64,000 nucleotides of DNA from JAWXCE01 sp033764775 (lineage in GTDB: Bacteria; Pseudomonadota; Alphaproteobacteria; Rhizobiales; Rhodomicrobiaceae). The translations under genes and the position numbers were made by a program. Below the pieces are notes generated by a model. The model saw only the letters and a list, made by a program, of their open reading frames with translations, ran no database searches and was not told where the DNA came from. Positions 39,914 to 55,010 of the stretch are shown piece by piece (within the stretch, counting starts at the first letter, position 1; every line of letters starts with the position of its first letter). The DNA lies in contig JANRIQ010000003.1 in NCBI GenBank assembly GCA_033764775.1, forward strand, positions 96,321-160,320, read 5' to 3'.

Positions 39914-41821
39914 TTAATCCCTGATGCTCAAAATGCGGCGGTAGAAAGCGAGTTCGGCCTCAAGCGCCGCGATCATCGCCTCCGCGCGCCGGAAGCCGTG
40001 GCCCTCGCCCTCGAACAGGATCAGCTCGCACGGCACGCCGCGCGCCTTCAGGCTCGCCGCGATGAGCTCGGACTGCTGCGGCGGCACCACCTTGTCGTCG
40101 GCGCCCTGCAGCAACAGCACCGGCGTTTTGATCTCGTCCGCGTGAGTAATCGGCGAGCGCTCGCGCATCAGCGCCGTCGCGCCTTGCGCCTCGTCCGGAT
40201 CGGCGCCGATAAGGCCGTAAATGTAGCCGCTCTCGAATTTGTGCGTGGTGCGCTGCAGGGCCTCCAGATCGGAAATGCCGTAGGCCGAGACGCCGCCTGC
40301 GAACACGTCCGTGCGCGCCAGCGCCGCGAGCACCGTCAGCCCGCCCGCGCTTGAGCCATAAACGAACACCTTGCCGCGCGCCGCCTGTCCCGTCGCGATC
40401 AGGTGCCGGGCGGCGGCCTCGGCGTCGGCGGCGTCACGCTCCCCCCAATGGCCGTTCAGCCGCTCGCGATAGTCGCGCCCGTAGCCGGTCGAGCCGGAAT
40501 AGTCGAGGTCGAACACCGCGAAACCGCGATTGGTGAAAAACTGCGTGCGCGCCTTGAAACCGCGCGGCGAGTGCCCGGTCGGCCCGCCGTGGCAGGTGAT
40601 GATGACGGGCGGCGCGGCGCGGCGCATCCCTTCGAAACGGGCGTTGCAGGGAGGGTAATAGACGCCGTACACGGCCTCGCGCTCAAGGTCGGTGAGGCGC
40701 ACCGACTCACCGACGGAGATGTCGCCCGCGCCGATCGCCGCGCCGCCGCCTGCGCGCAAAATCTCGTGCGGCCCGCCGTCGAGCGGCTGGCGAACAAGGG
40801 CGGCGGGCGCGTCGTCCGTCGCGCCGATGCACACGACCGCGTCGCCGTCGGCTGCGATGTGCTCAATGCTGCGCAGGCGTGTGTCGAGCGCATTGTATTC
40901 GCCGTCGAGCAGATTAAGCACGCCTAGCCTTGCGCCGCCGTTCTCAACCCCCGCCACCGCCGCGCGCGCGCCATCGAGCAGCGCATAAGAGCGCTGGTTG
41001 AACGACCAGAGCGGCCGCATGAGGTCGGCGCCGCCGTGGTACGGGCCGGTTGTCCCGTCCTTCGAGCGAAAAAGTTCGCCGCTCTCGCCCTTATCCGCCA
41101 CAAAAAACAGCCAGTTGTCCGGCGCCCATTCCGGCTGGAACGCGGCGTAACCGCCGCCGCCTGCGATGCGCCGGGGGAACTCCAGCGCGCCGCCCTCATC
41201 CACCGTGGACATGTAAACCTCGGCCGCATCCCACGGCATGGCGGGCAAGCTCCATTGCAGCCAGGCGAGATGCGAGCCGTCCTCGCTGACACACGGGGCG
41301 GCGTAGAAATCCGCGCCGTCTAGGAACACGGAATGCGCCTGCGCGCCGGATTTGCAGAGGTCGATCTCTGCTAGCACATTGCGCGGGTGCGCGAGGCAGG
41401 CGTTGTGTATCTCGCCGACGCAGATGAGCCGGTCGCGCCGCGCGTCGTGCGCGAAATCGGCGAAGCGCCAGCCCGGCGCGTCGGTGATCTGACAGACGCC
41501 GCCGCTTTCCTCACGCAGCCACACCTGCTGATCCGCGTCGTTGACGAAAAACACGCCGAGCGCCGTCGCGTAAAATTCGCCGCCGCCGTATTCGTGGACG
41601 CGGGTGCGGGCGGAGAAGGGCGCGGGCAGAAGCTCCTCTGGTTCGCCGCCGCGTTTGAGCCGCATCAGCGCGACGCGGCCGCCCTCCGCCGGGCGCCCTT
41701 CCGCCCAGTAGACCGCGCCGCCGAACGTCTCGACCCGGCCGAACCGTAAACTGGCGGCGGCCGCAGCTCCAGCGTCGAGCGCCGATGTCCAGGCGCCAAA
41801 TGGGGCTTGAATTTTCTGCAT
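39914..41821 (-). CDS. S9 family prolyl oligopeptidase-type peptidase
   Basis: A 635-residue serine peptidase. A beta-propeller domain (about 20-370) is followed by an alpha/beta hydrolase domain. The nucleophile is in Y-G-S-S-A-G-G-L, the acid in G-A-D-D-K-V-V-P and the base in G-E-G-H-G-F-R. No signal peptide, so cytoplasmic. The start was set at 41821, where family homology begins (M-Q-K-I-Q-A-P-F-G); 41845 is an alternative. Divergent from gltB. Natural substrate unknown; related enzymes process short peptides. Confidence 0.9.
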   Translation of the reverse strand: MQKIQAPFGAWTSALDAGAAAAASLRFGRVETFGGAVYWAEGRPAEGGRVALMRLKRGGEPEELLPAPFSARTRVHEYGGGEFYATALGVFFVNDADQQVWLREESGGVCQITDAPGWRFADFAHDARRDRLICVGEIHNACLAHPRNVLAEIDLCKSGAQAHSVFLDGADFYAAPCVSEDGSHLAWLQWSLPAMPWDAAEVYMSTVDEGGALEFPRRIAGGGGYAAFQPEWAPDNWLFFVADKGESGELFRSKDGTTGPYHGGADLMRPLWSFNQRSYALLDGARAAVAGVENGGARLGVLNLLDGEYNALDTRLRSIEHIAADGDAVVCIGATDDAPAALVRQPLDGGPHEILRAGGGAAIGAGDISVGESVRLTDLEREAVYGVYYPPCNARFEGMRRAAPPVIITCHGGPTGHSPRGFKARTQFFTNRGFAVFDLDYSGSTGYGRDYRERLNGHWGERDAADAEAAARHLIATGQAARGKVFVYGSSAGGLTVLAALARTDVFAGGVSAYGISDLEALQRTTHKFESGYIYGLIGADPDEAQGATALMRERSPITHADEIKTPVLLLQGADDKVVPPQQSELIAASLKARGVPCELILFEGEGHGFRRAEAMIAALEAELAFYRRILSIRD

Positions 41822-42127
41822 CTCGGAAGTCGGCCCCCGTTTCATGACGCCGCAGCCGCACCCGGCGCACAACCCTTGTCAGTCAGATAGAAATCTGGCA
41901 GCTTTAAGAAAGTTAGGTCAGCCTCACTGTCCTTTGCGGGCTTTAGCCGGTTGCGATCGCCGATGGCGGCGCGGCCAGCGAAAGCTCGACCATGCGGCTG
42001 ACTGCATACAACACCGGCGCCAGCCAGGCGCAAGCCAAGGCGATCCATCCACGCGAAATGCTCGAATAAGCGAAGGTTGGGCGGCCGGGGGGCATAACAA
42101 ACATCGAGCTGGGGACGGCAAAAGCCA
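41822..42127. other. 306-bp intergenic region before gltB
   Basis: Holds the gltB promoter region; no clear -35/-10 pair stands out. A minus-strand frame at about 41943-42134 would encode a 63-residue product with one hydrophobic helix, but it overlaps the gltB start and has no good ribosome site, so I do not call it. No RNA gene recognised. Confidence 0.5.
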
Positions 42128-46825
<4,698 letters not shown>

Positions 46826-46832
46826 GGACAGC

Positions 46833-48251
<1,419 letters not shown>

Positions 48252-48330
48252 GAGCTGGCGGCAGGCGCTTTCTCTGGATCAAAACGAATGGCGACCCTTG
48301 TAGCGGGCGCCGTTCCGATAGCCGGGCTGT

Positions 48331-49926
48331 CTAGCGTTTCGGCCGCGCCGCCACCGGCGTTGGACGCGACGCTGCGCTCACCGCAGCCGCAGCGGCGGCG
48401 TTTGCATAAGCGCCGTAACCACCCATCAACTCATTGAACAGCGACCGCGCCGAGCGTTTCGCGCCCTCCGCCGTCAACTGCACGTGGTCGCCTGAGGCGA
48501 GCGCCGGCTGTGCGTGCGCCCAGGCGTGGATGCCGCACGGCCCGCCCATGATTTTCGACCAATCCCAAAAATATGAACCGGTGTGAGCCGCGATGCGTTT
48601 CAGCGCGGCGCGCACTTCGCCGAGTTTGGGCGGAGCGTGCCAGCGCGCGATGCGCATGTCGCTTTTCTCCATCCATTTGTGGTAGCGCGCGGTTTCAAGC
48701 GCCGTAAGGCTGCGACAGGCGTTCATGCCGCCGCCTTGCGCCGCAGCGAAATCCGGCATGCGGGCGGCGTCGGGCGGACCGATGATGAGCACCGCTGCGT
48801 CGGGTGCGGCGCTTTTCAGCCGCGTGATGATCTGCACGACGCGCTTTTCATACGCCGCGATGTTGAGGCGGTCGTCGAAGCCTTCGACCGTCCCGTAGCC
48901 GAGAACGATCAGGTTCGGCTCAAGCGACTTCAGGTCGGCGGCGAGCAGCGAGGGCGACCAGCGGTCGGCCGTCAGCGCGGAGGCTCTCTGAAGGCCGAGA
49001 TTGACGTAATTCACTCCGGCGCGCTGGCTGCCGATCATCCACGAATGCACCTTGATATCGCCGTCGCCTTTGGCCCGGATGGTCAGCTCGCGTCCCTGGC
49101 GGTTGAGGCGGATTTTCTTCCAGTCGGCGCTGGGAGCGGCGGTCGGCACGGTTTTAGTCTCGCCATCGACGGCGATGATTGCGGCGCCCTGCTTCGGCCC
49201 GGTCTCAAGCGTCACTTCGACCCAGTCGAACGGGCCGTCCACGGAGGTGAGCCGCAGCCACGCGTCCGGCCCGGAGCCCACAAGCTTCACGCCCGTCGCG
49301 CCGAACATGCCAGGCGCGCCCTCGGCGCTGCTCAAGGCCCGCCATTGCCCGCCGCGGTCGAACTTCACGCCGCGCGAGGGATACACGCCCGGCGGCAGCA
49401 TGCCCCGGCCCGCGCGCCCGAACCGGCTCTGGAATTGTTCGCGTAGGTCGCCGGAGAAACGGTCGGAGGCGATGTGGTCGTCGCCGAGATGCACGATGGT
49501 GACGGGTTTTTCGGTTTTGCGGGCTTCGAGGGCCGCGAGGGAGGCGTAGAAGGGCGCGAGGGCCGTTTCGATCACCGGCGGCTCGGCTTCCGCGAGGCCC
49601 GGCCCGGCGTCGAGCACCGAGGGGCCGCGATCGATGGACACGAGATGCTCGCCCGCCCGGCGCACCGATCGCACCGTCGAGGCGATGTTCTCGCCCAGTT
49701 CGTCGACGGCGCGCATGCTGATCAGCGCGTCCTTCTTTTCGGCGCGATTAACCCGGGTTTCTTCATCCGAGGTGAATTTGCCGAGCGCCGCTTTCAGCCC
49801 GCCGTCTTCGGAGTCCGCGCCGGGCAGACATCCGCCCGCCGTGATGCACGCGAAGACACACACAACCGCCCTGACGCCGCGCAGATGCGACAACCGACGG
49901 CGTCCTGAAGAAGCGCCCATGCCCAT
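48331..49926 (-). CDS. SGNH/GDSL-fold protein lacking the catalytic Ser, Asn and His
   Basis: A 531-residue exported protein. The N-terminal segment ends in I-T-A-G-G-C, a plausible lipobox, so it may be a lipoprotein. A coiled segment (about 40-115) precedes an SGNH-hydrolase-like domain. The block I motif reads I-V-H-L-G-D-D-H-I, where active enzymes have G-D-S-H. Block III reads G-Y-G-T-V-E in place of G-T-N-E. Block V reads D-H-V-Q-L-T where D-x-V-H-L-T is usual. All three catalytic positions are thus changed. The start at 49926 has an A-G-G-G site upstream. The DUF459 gene lies just upstream on the same strand (39 bp). A non-enzymatic role is inference. Confidence 0.75.
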   Translation of the reverse strand: MGMGASSGRRRLSHLRGVRAVVCVFACITAGGCLPGADSEDGGLKAALGKFTSDEETRVNRAEKKDALISMRAVDELGENIASTVRSVRRAGEHLVSIDRGPSVLDAGPGLAEAEPPVIETALAPFYASLAALEARKTEKPVTIVHLGDDHIASDRFSGDLREQFQSRFGRAGRGMLPPGVYPSRGVKFDRGGQWRALSSAEGAPGMFGATGVKLVGSGPDAWLRLTSVDGPFDWVEVTLETGPKQGAAIIAVDGETKTVPTAAPSADWKKIRLNRQGRELTIRAKGDGDIKVHSWMIGSQRAGVNYVNLGLQRASALTADRWSPSLLAADLKSLEPNLIVLGYGTVEGFDDRLNIAAYEKRVVQIITRLKSAAPDAAVLIIGPPDAARMPDFAAAQGGGMNACRSLTALETARYHKWMEKSDMRIARWHAPPKLGEVRAALKRIAAHTGSYFWDWSKIMGGPCGIHAWAHAQPALASGDHVQLTAEGAKRSARSLFNELMGGYGAYANAAAAAAVSAASRPTPVAARPKR

Positions 49927-49965
49927 GGTTTTTATCGCCCTGTGAACCAAACACTTTGCCCAAAA

Positions 49966-51174
49966 TCACTTCTTTTCGGCGTCAGGCGAGGCCTTCGGCC
50001 ATGCGTAATCGTCGGCGCGCCCGGCCTTGGGCGGCAGATACTCTCCTTTGACGAGAACTTTTGTGTAGATGCGGTCGGCGACGGGCACCCGCGCCAGGCT
50101 CGCTTTCTGGCTCAGATCGTTCGCCGGCGAAATGGAAGCGAGCGCGGTGACGCCGCTGATGATCTCGCCCGCGATCAGCTCCCCGCCGAGGCCGGCCGAG
50201 GGCGACAGCGGCGCAGGAGCCGGATCGTAAGCGGGGCGGGGAGCCGAGGCGGCGGCGCCGGAGCCGGGCATCGCGTCGCGGATTTCGGTGGCGAGCGACC
50301 CCGGCTCGCCGGACTCGTTCACTGCCAGATCGGTCTCGCGGGGCGCCACGCGCCGCTGCTCGGTTTCGTCCCCGGCAAGCGGTATGTTGCGCTCGGCCCG
50401 CGCAGCTGCCAGATCGCGCCGCAGCACCACCTCGATGTAATGGGCGAGCTTGCGGTTGCCGACCGCGGTGAAATAGATCCCGTCGTTCTCGCGCAGGCGT
50501 TTGTTCTGCCCGGTGAGATCCGGCCCGAAGGCGCTGTAGCCGCCGAACTGATCGGCGAAACCGCTCCACGTGTCCACGAAGCGGACCCCGTTCAGATAGG
50601 TTTTCTCGCGCAGGACATCGTTCAGCGCTTCCATGGCCTCGTTGTTGGCGGAGCCGCCCATGACAGGCAAGCCGACCCAGTAAAGCGCCACGTTCGAGGA
50701 TTTGAACTTCTTGATGATTTTCTCGACGATGCGGCCGTAAGCCTCTTTCCACTCCGGCGTTCCTGGCCTGAAGGAGCCCTCGTTGGTGCGGATGGGGCGG
50801 GCGTCGTTCACGCCCGACATGACGACGGCGATCTGCGCAGGCTGGGCGGCGAGGATCCTGTCGATTTCCGCGCTCCAGTCAAAACCGGAGCGGGCGATGC
50901 TGAACGAGTAGCTCGTGCTTTCGGCGACGCGAACGGCGCCGTCGGCCTTGAACGCCTCGGTGAGACCGGACGCCAGGCCTTGCGCCAACCCATCGCCGAC
51001 GACGACGGCCTGATAGCGCTCGTTGGGCGGGAACGGCGTCACATAGCTGCGGCCGCCCGGTATGGCGGAGGTTTGCGCGACCGCCCAGCCGAGGCCGAGA
51101 AGAGCTGTGAAGCCGGCGGCCAGAACGGCGCGGCTTAGGCGTGACATCATATCGTGCAGGCGGCCGAAGCGCAT
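49966..51174 (-). CDS. DUF459 family SGNH-fold periplasmic protein
   Basis: A 402-residue protein. The ATG at 51174 has an A-G-G-G site about six bases upstream; a hydrophobic segment (about 14-34, A-V-L-A-A-G-F-T-A-L-L-G-L-G-W) acts as signal or anchor. The DUF459 core runs about 50-260: V-V-V-G-D-G-L-A-Q-G-L in block I, V-V-M-S-G-V-N-D-A-R in block III and E-N-D-G-I-Y-F-T-A-V-G-N-R-K-L-A-H-Y in block V. The Ser and His positions are Gly and Tyr; as I recall, many DUF459 members also lack them. A low-complexity linker and a C-terminal tail follow. Precedes the other SGNH-fold gene by 39 bp. Confidence 0.85.
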   Translation of the reverse strand: MRFGRLHDMMSRLSRAVLAAGFTALLGLGWAVAQTSAIPGGRSYVTPFPPNERYQAVVVGDGLAQGLASGLTEAFKADGAVRVAESTSYSFSIARSGFDWSAEIDRILAAQPAQIAVVMSGVNDARPIRTNEGSFRPGTPEWKEAYGRIVEKIIKKFKSSNVALYWVGLPVMGGSANNEAMEALNDVLREKTYLNGVRFVDTWSGFADQFGGYSAFGPDLTGQNKRLRENDGIYFTAVGNRKLAHYIEVVLRRDLAAARAERNIPLAGDETEQRRVAPRETDLAVNESGEPGSLATEIRDAMPGSGAAASAPRPAYDPAPAPLSPSAGLGGELIAGEIISGVTALASISPANDLSQKASLARVPVADRIYTKVLVKGEYLPPKAGRADDYAWPKASPDAEKK

Positions 51175-51353
51175 TGTCGCCCTAAAGCTGAAATCAATCC
51201 AACGCCACCGAAAAGAGCATGCGCGAACATTGCGGCGGTATTCAGAATGCGAAATGAGCCTCGCACGGCGGGGATTATTAACCCGGCGGATGAAAGTCGT
51301 CCAGCGGTGTTCGCCCTCAGAGCGCAATTCGGTTAAGCGCGTTGACGCGGATG

Positions 51354-52694
51354 CTACGGCGCACGGCCCGTCACCGCTTCATAAATAGCTTGGGTCGGGT
51401 AACAATCCGGCTGCTCGCCCCGGCTTTTTTGATAGAGCCCAATGCCGATCCGCGTGCCCCGGCCGAACAGCCCGTCCGGCGGCACGGTCGAGAAGCCGCG
51501 CTTTTGCAAGCCAATCTGAAGGCGGCACAAATTTTCGACCGAGAAGGCGAAATCGTCGTCCGGGCCTTTTTTCGGCCACGCGCGGCGAAACCCGCAGTCG
51601 GCCTTGGCGCACCCGATGCGCTGAGCAAGCTCGCCGATGAAGGCTGCGTAGACGTCGGACGTGTTGTAACGCCGCAAGACCTCAAAATTGTCGGTGGCGA
51701 GGAAAACCGGGCCGCGCGCGCCCGCGGGCGCCACGATATAGGCCGGGCTGTCTCCCTTGCGCCCCGCCTCGCCGCCTGTCACGCCGAGCGAGCGCCACTC
51801 GGCGAGCGTGCGCCGTCGCGCCGGGCCTTCAAGCGTGCAATCCGCGCCGCCTTTCTCGGGCAGCCGGGCCTCCGCGCCCCAGGTGCGTTGCTCGCGGCTC
51901 CAGCCCTCGGCTTTCAGCACGTTGGCGGTTGTCGCCAGCGCATCCATGGCCGAGCGCCACACGTCGACGCGCCCGTCGCCGTCGCCGTCCACGCCGCGCT
52001 CCAGATATTCGGTTGGAAGCAACTGAGTGAGGCCCGTCGCGCCGGCGTAGGAGCTTTTCATGTCGGCGAGCGACACATGGCCTTCGCTCACCATGCGCAG
52101 CGCCGCGATGGTCTGCGTTCGCGCCCAGGCCTTGCGCGCCGGCGCGCCAGCGAACGCCATCGACGCCAGCGACTGCACCGCGTTGTGCTGCAGCCGGAAG
52201 CGGCCGAAATCCGTCTCCCGCCCCCACAGCGCCATCAGGATGCGGTGGTCGACGCCCGAGTCCGCCTCGATCTTCATCAGGCGCCGCCAATCGGACCCGT
52301 CGCCCGCGCGCCAGCCGGCGATGAGCTCGCGGGCGTGCGCCGCCAGCCGCGCCATCATGGCCGCGTCGAAGTATTCGCCGGGGCGCAGGAATTCTTTCTG
52401 CGTTACCTTGAAACATGTCTCCGGCAACCCCTTCGCGCGCAGGGCCGCGTGGGCGGCGGGAGGTTCCCCGACCCGGCCCGAGCAGTAGACGGCGGGCTGT
52501 TTGCAGTTGGGCCCCATGCCCGCGAAAATGGCGTCGTAAATCTGGGGCCGGACGCCCGCCGCCGTCGCCTCCGGCTTCAACGCCGCGATGAACTCGCGCC
52601 ACCCGACCGCGGCCGCGTCCTGTGCTGGCGCGGTCCCGCCGCCGATAAAAATCATCGCGTACGCCGTCGCCGCGATCCGCAGTCTCGCCATCAT
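51354..52694 (-). CDS. Lytic murein transglycosylase, MltB type, with peptidoglycan-binding C-terminus
   Basis: A 446-residue periplasmic enzyme that cleaves the glycan strand of peptidoglycan with anhydro-ring formation. Signal peptide 1-25 (T-A-P-A-Q). The catalytic Glu is in L-W-G-R-E-T-D-F-G, followed by S-Y-A-G-A-T-G-L-T-Q-L-L-P-T-E-Y and a calcium-binding-like G-D-G-D-G-R-V-D. Residues about 370-435 form a peptidoglycan-binding domain with G-L-F-G-R-G-T-R and cysteines. Start at 52694 chosen from a GGGAG site; upstream frame is not homologous. Convergent or divergent neighbours show no operon. Confidence 0.93.
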   Translation of the reverse strand: MMARLRIAATAYAMIFIGGGTAPAQDAAAVGWREFIAALKPEATAAGVRPQIYDAIFAGMGPNCKQPAVYCSGRVGEPPAAHAALRAKGLPETCFKVTQKEFLRPGEYFDAAMMARLAAHARELIAGWRAGDGSDWRRLMKIEADSGVDHRILMALWGRETDFGRFRLQHNAVQSLASMAFAGAPARKAWARTQTIAALRMVSEGHVSLADMKSSYAGATGLTQLLPTEYLERGVDGDGDGRVDVWRSAMDALATTANVLKAEGWSREQRTWGAEARLPEKGGADCTLEGPARRRTLAEWRSLGVTGGEAGRKGDSPAYIVAPAGARGPVFLATDNFEVLRRYNTSDVYAAFIGELAQRIGCAKADCGFRRAWPKKGPDDDFAFSVENLCRLQIGLQKRGFSTVPPDGLFGRGTRIGIGLYQKSRGEQPDCYPTQAIYEAVTGRAP

Positions 52695-52849
52695 GGTTTT
52701 GGCTCTCCCGCCGTTTTCACGCATCGCCCGCCGCGCTTGCATTTGCGGGCCGTCGCGGCCAAAGTACTCGCCGAGCCGGGCGTTGGCTCCGCGCGTTCGC
52801 CGGCGCGCCAAGGGCGCAATACCTCAAAATCCAGAACAAGGCCAACACG

Positions 52850-53764
52850 ATGCACCACACCATCCGTAAAGCCATCTTTCCCGTCGCGGGTCTCGGCACC
52901 CGTTTTCTGCCGGCGACGAAGGCCATGCCGAAGGAAATGCTCACGGTTGTCGACCGTCCCGTCATTCAGCACGTGGTGGACGAGGCCACGGCGGCGGGCA
53001 TCGAGCATTTCGTGTTTGTGACCGGGCGCAACAAAGGCGTCATCGAGGATCATTTCGACCGTCCGTTCGAGCTGGAGCAGACTCTCATCCGCCGCAAGAA
53101 GGAGAAGGAGCTGGCCCTCATCAACGGCATGCTGCCGAGCGCCGGACAGACGAGCTTCACCCGCCAGCAGGAGCCGCTCGGCCTTGGCCACGCCGTGTGG
53201 TGCGCGCGCGACCTGGCGAGCGGCGGCCCGTTCGCGCTTCTGCTGCCCGACGTGCTGGTGCAAGCGCCCGGCAAAAGCTGCCTTGCGCAGATGATGGACG
53301 CCTATCACGCGCTGACCGCTGAACACGGCGCGGACGCGAAGATCAATCTCATCGCCGTCGAGGAGGTGAAGCCCGAAGAGACGCATCAATACGGCGTCGT
53401 TGACGTGGGCGAGGGGCGCGGCAATCTTTGGCCGATCCGCGACATGGTCGAGAAGCCGGCGAAGGGCACGGCGCCGTCGAACCTGATCATCATGGGGCGC
53501 TACATCCTACAGCCGGAGATTTTTGATATCCTCAGCAGCCAGGAAAAGGGCGCGGGCGAAGAGATCCAGATCACCGACGCCATGAAAACGCTTCTGCGGA
53601 CGCAGAAGTTCTTCGCCTTCAAATATGACGGGCGCAGCTACGATTGCGGCTCCAAGCTGGGTTTCCTGCAGGCGAACGTCGCTTTCGCCTTGGAGAGCGC
53701 GGACCTCGCCGAGCCGTTCTCGCGCGAGATTTTGCGGGTCGCGGAAGGGCTCGCAAAGCGCTAG
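52850..53764 (+). CDS. galU: UTP-glucose-1-phosphate uridylyltransferase
   Basis: A 304-residue enzyme making UDP-glucose for surface glycans and sugar interconversion. Motifs: F-P-V-A-G-L-G-T-R-F-L-P-A-T-K-A-M-P-K-E-M (nucleotide-binding loop with catalytic Lys), F-V-T-G-R-N-K, E-K-P and Y-D-C-G-S-K-L-G. Length is normal. It is followed 35 bp later by kdsD, so an envelope-sugar unit is likely. Confidence 0.97.
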   Translation: MHHTIRKAIFPVAGLGTRFLPATKAMPKEMLTVVDRPVIQHVVDEATAAGIEHFVFVTGRNKGVIEDHFDRPFELEQTLIRRKKEKELALINGMLPSAGQTSFTRQQEPLGLGHAVWCARDLASGGPFALLLPDVLVQAPGKSCLAQMMDAYHALTAEHGADAKINLIAVEEVKPEETHQYGVVDVGEGRGNLWPIRDMVEKPAKGTAPSNLIIMGRYILQPEIFDILSSQEKGAGEEIQITDAMKTLLRTQKFFAFKYDGRSYDCGSKLGFLQANVAFALESADLAEPFSREILRVAEGLAKR

Positions 53765-53799
53765 GACGGAAGACCGTGCGGGCAAACTGTGGAGGCGGC

Positions 53800-54828
53800 A
53801 TGACTTCCCTGCAGATTTCGAGCGCGACAGCGTTCAGCGTGGAGCCGCAAGGGCCGCGCGCCTTCGAGCCGGAACAATCCGCTGCGCGCACGCTGGCGCT
53901 CGAGGTGCAAGGGCTCCAGGCGGTGCAACGGTTCATCGCCGCGCCGATGACCGCCGCCGCCTTCTGCCGCGCCGTCGCCGCCGTGCGCGCCGCGCGCGGG
54001 CGCGTCATCGTTACTGGCATGGGCAAGAGCGGGCACATCGGCCAGAAAATCGCGGCGACGCTCGCCTCCACCGGCACGCCGGCGTTTTTCGTGCACCCGG
54101 CCGAGGCGAGCCACGGCGACCTGGGCATGATCGCGCGCGACGACGTCATCCTGGCGCTGTCCTGGTCGGGCGAAACGGCTGAGCTGGCCAGCGTCATCAC
54201 CTATTCGCGGCGCTTCGCCGTGACGCTCATCGCCATCACCTCGCGGGCGGCAAGCGCGCTCGGCAAGGCGGCCGACATCGTGCTGGAGCTGCCGCGCATG
54301 GAGGAGGCGTGCCCACACGGGCTGGCCCCGACCACCTCCACCATCATGCAGCTGGCGCTCGGCGACGCGCTCGCCATCGCGCTGCTCGAGAGCCGGGGCT
54401 TCTCAGCGAGCGACTTCCAGACCTACCACCCCGGCGGCAAGCTCGGGGCCAATCTGCGCCTCGTCCGCGACCTGATGCACGAGGGCGACCGCCTGCCCGT
54501 CGTCGACGAGAACGCGCCGATGAGCGCCGCGCTTGTGAGCATGACGGAGAAAAGCTTCGGCTGTCTCGGCGTGCTGGACGAGCGCGGGGCGTTGATCGGC
54601 GTTCTGACCGACGGCGACCTGCGCCGCCATATGGGGCCGGGCCTCTTGGAGGCGCGCGTTGGCGACGTGATGACCCGCAATCCGAAGGCCATCGGCCCGG
54701 ACGTGCTGGCGAGCGCGGCGATGCAGATTTTGAACGACGCGCGCATCACCGCGCTGTTCGTGGTCGAGGAAGGCAAGCCGGTGGGCATCGTTCACGTCCA
54801 CGACCTGCTGAGAGCGGGGGTCGCATGA
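53800..54828 (+). CDS. kdsD: Arabinose-5-phosphate isomerase (KpsF/GutQ family)
   Basis: A 342-residue enzyme that makes D-arabinose 5-phosphate, the first step of Kdo synthesis for lipopolysaccharide. The SIS domain (about 55-195) has V-T-G-M-G-K-S-G-H-I-G and L-S-W-S-G-E-T-A-E-L, and two CBS domains follow (about 215-342). The ATG at 53800 is preceded by G-G-A-G-G. Its stop overlaps the start of a tiny lipoprotein gene in ATGA. Confidence 0.93.
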   Translation: MTSLQISSATAFSVEPQGPRAFEPEQSAARTLALEVQGLQAVQRFIAAPMTAAAFCRAVAAVRAARGRVIVTGMGKSGHIGQKIAATLASTGTPAFFVHPAEASHGDLGMIARDDVILALSWSGETAELASVITYSRRFAVTLIAITSRAASALGKAADIVLELPRMEEACPHGLAPTTSTIMQLALGDALAIALLESRGFSASDFQTYHPGGKLGANLRLVRDLMHEGDRLPVVDENAPMSAALVSMTEKSFGCLGVLDERGALIGVLTDGDLRRHMGPGLLEARVGDVMTRNPKAIGPDVLASAAMQILNDARITALFVVEEGKPVGIVHVHDLLRAGVA

Positions 54829-54992
54829 CGGCGGCGAGACGATGGCGCGGTTGGGCGGCGGCGCTGACGGGAGCGGCGCTGTGCGCGTGCTCCTACATCC
54901 CAAAACCGGAGAGTTCGGTAGACGCCTCGGGAACCGAGGTTAAATCCACCGCGACGGTGAAAACGACGACCATTCGGCGTCCGCTGGAGTAG
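54825..54992 (+). CDS. 55-residue predicted lipoprotein
   Basis: Starts at an ATG inside the kdsD stop (ATGA overlap). The sequence has a basic N-terminus (A-A-R-R-W-R-G-W), a short hydrophobic stretch and a lipobox L-C-A-C, giving a mature lipoprotein of about 34 residues. The mature part is Ser/Thr/Lys-rich with no family match. The coupled start and intact lipobox support a real gene. Function unknown; a link with LPS or peptidoglycan is only suggested by position. Confidence 0.6.
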   Translation: MTAARRWRGWAAALTGAALCACSYIPKPESSVDASGTEVKSTATVKTTTIRRPLE

Positions 54993-55010
54993 CACCCGGC
55001 GGGGTGATCA

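Noticed and set aside
51342..53021. 559-codon plus-strand open frame
   Set aside because: Spans antisense of the lytic transglycosylase and overlaps galU in another frame.
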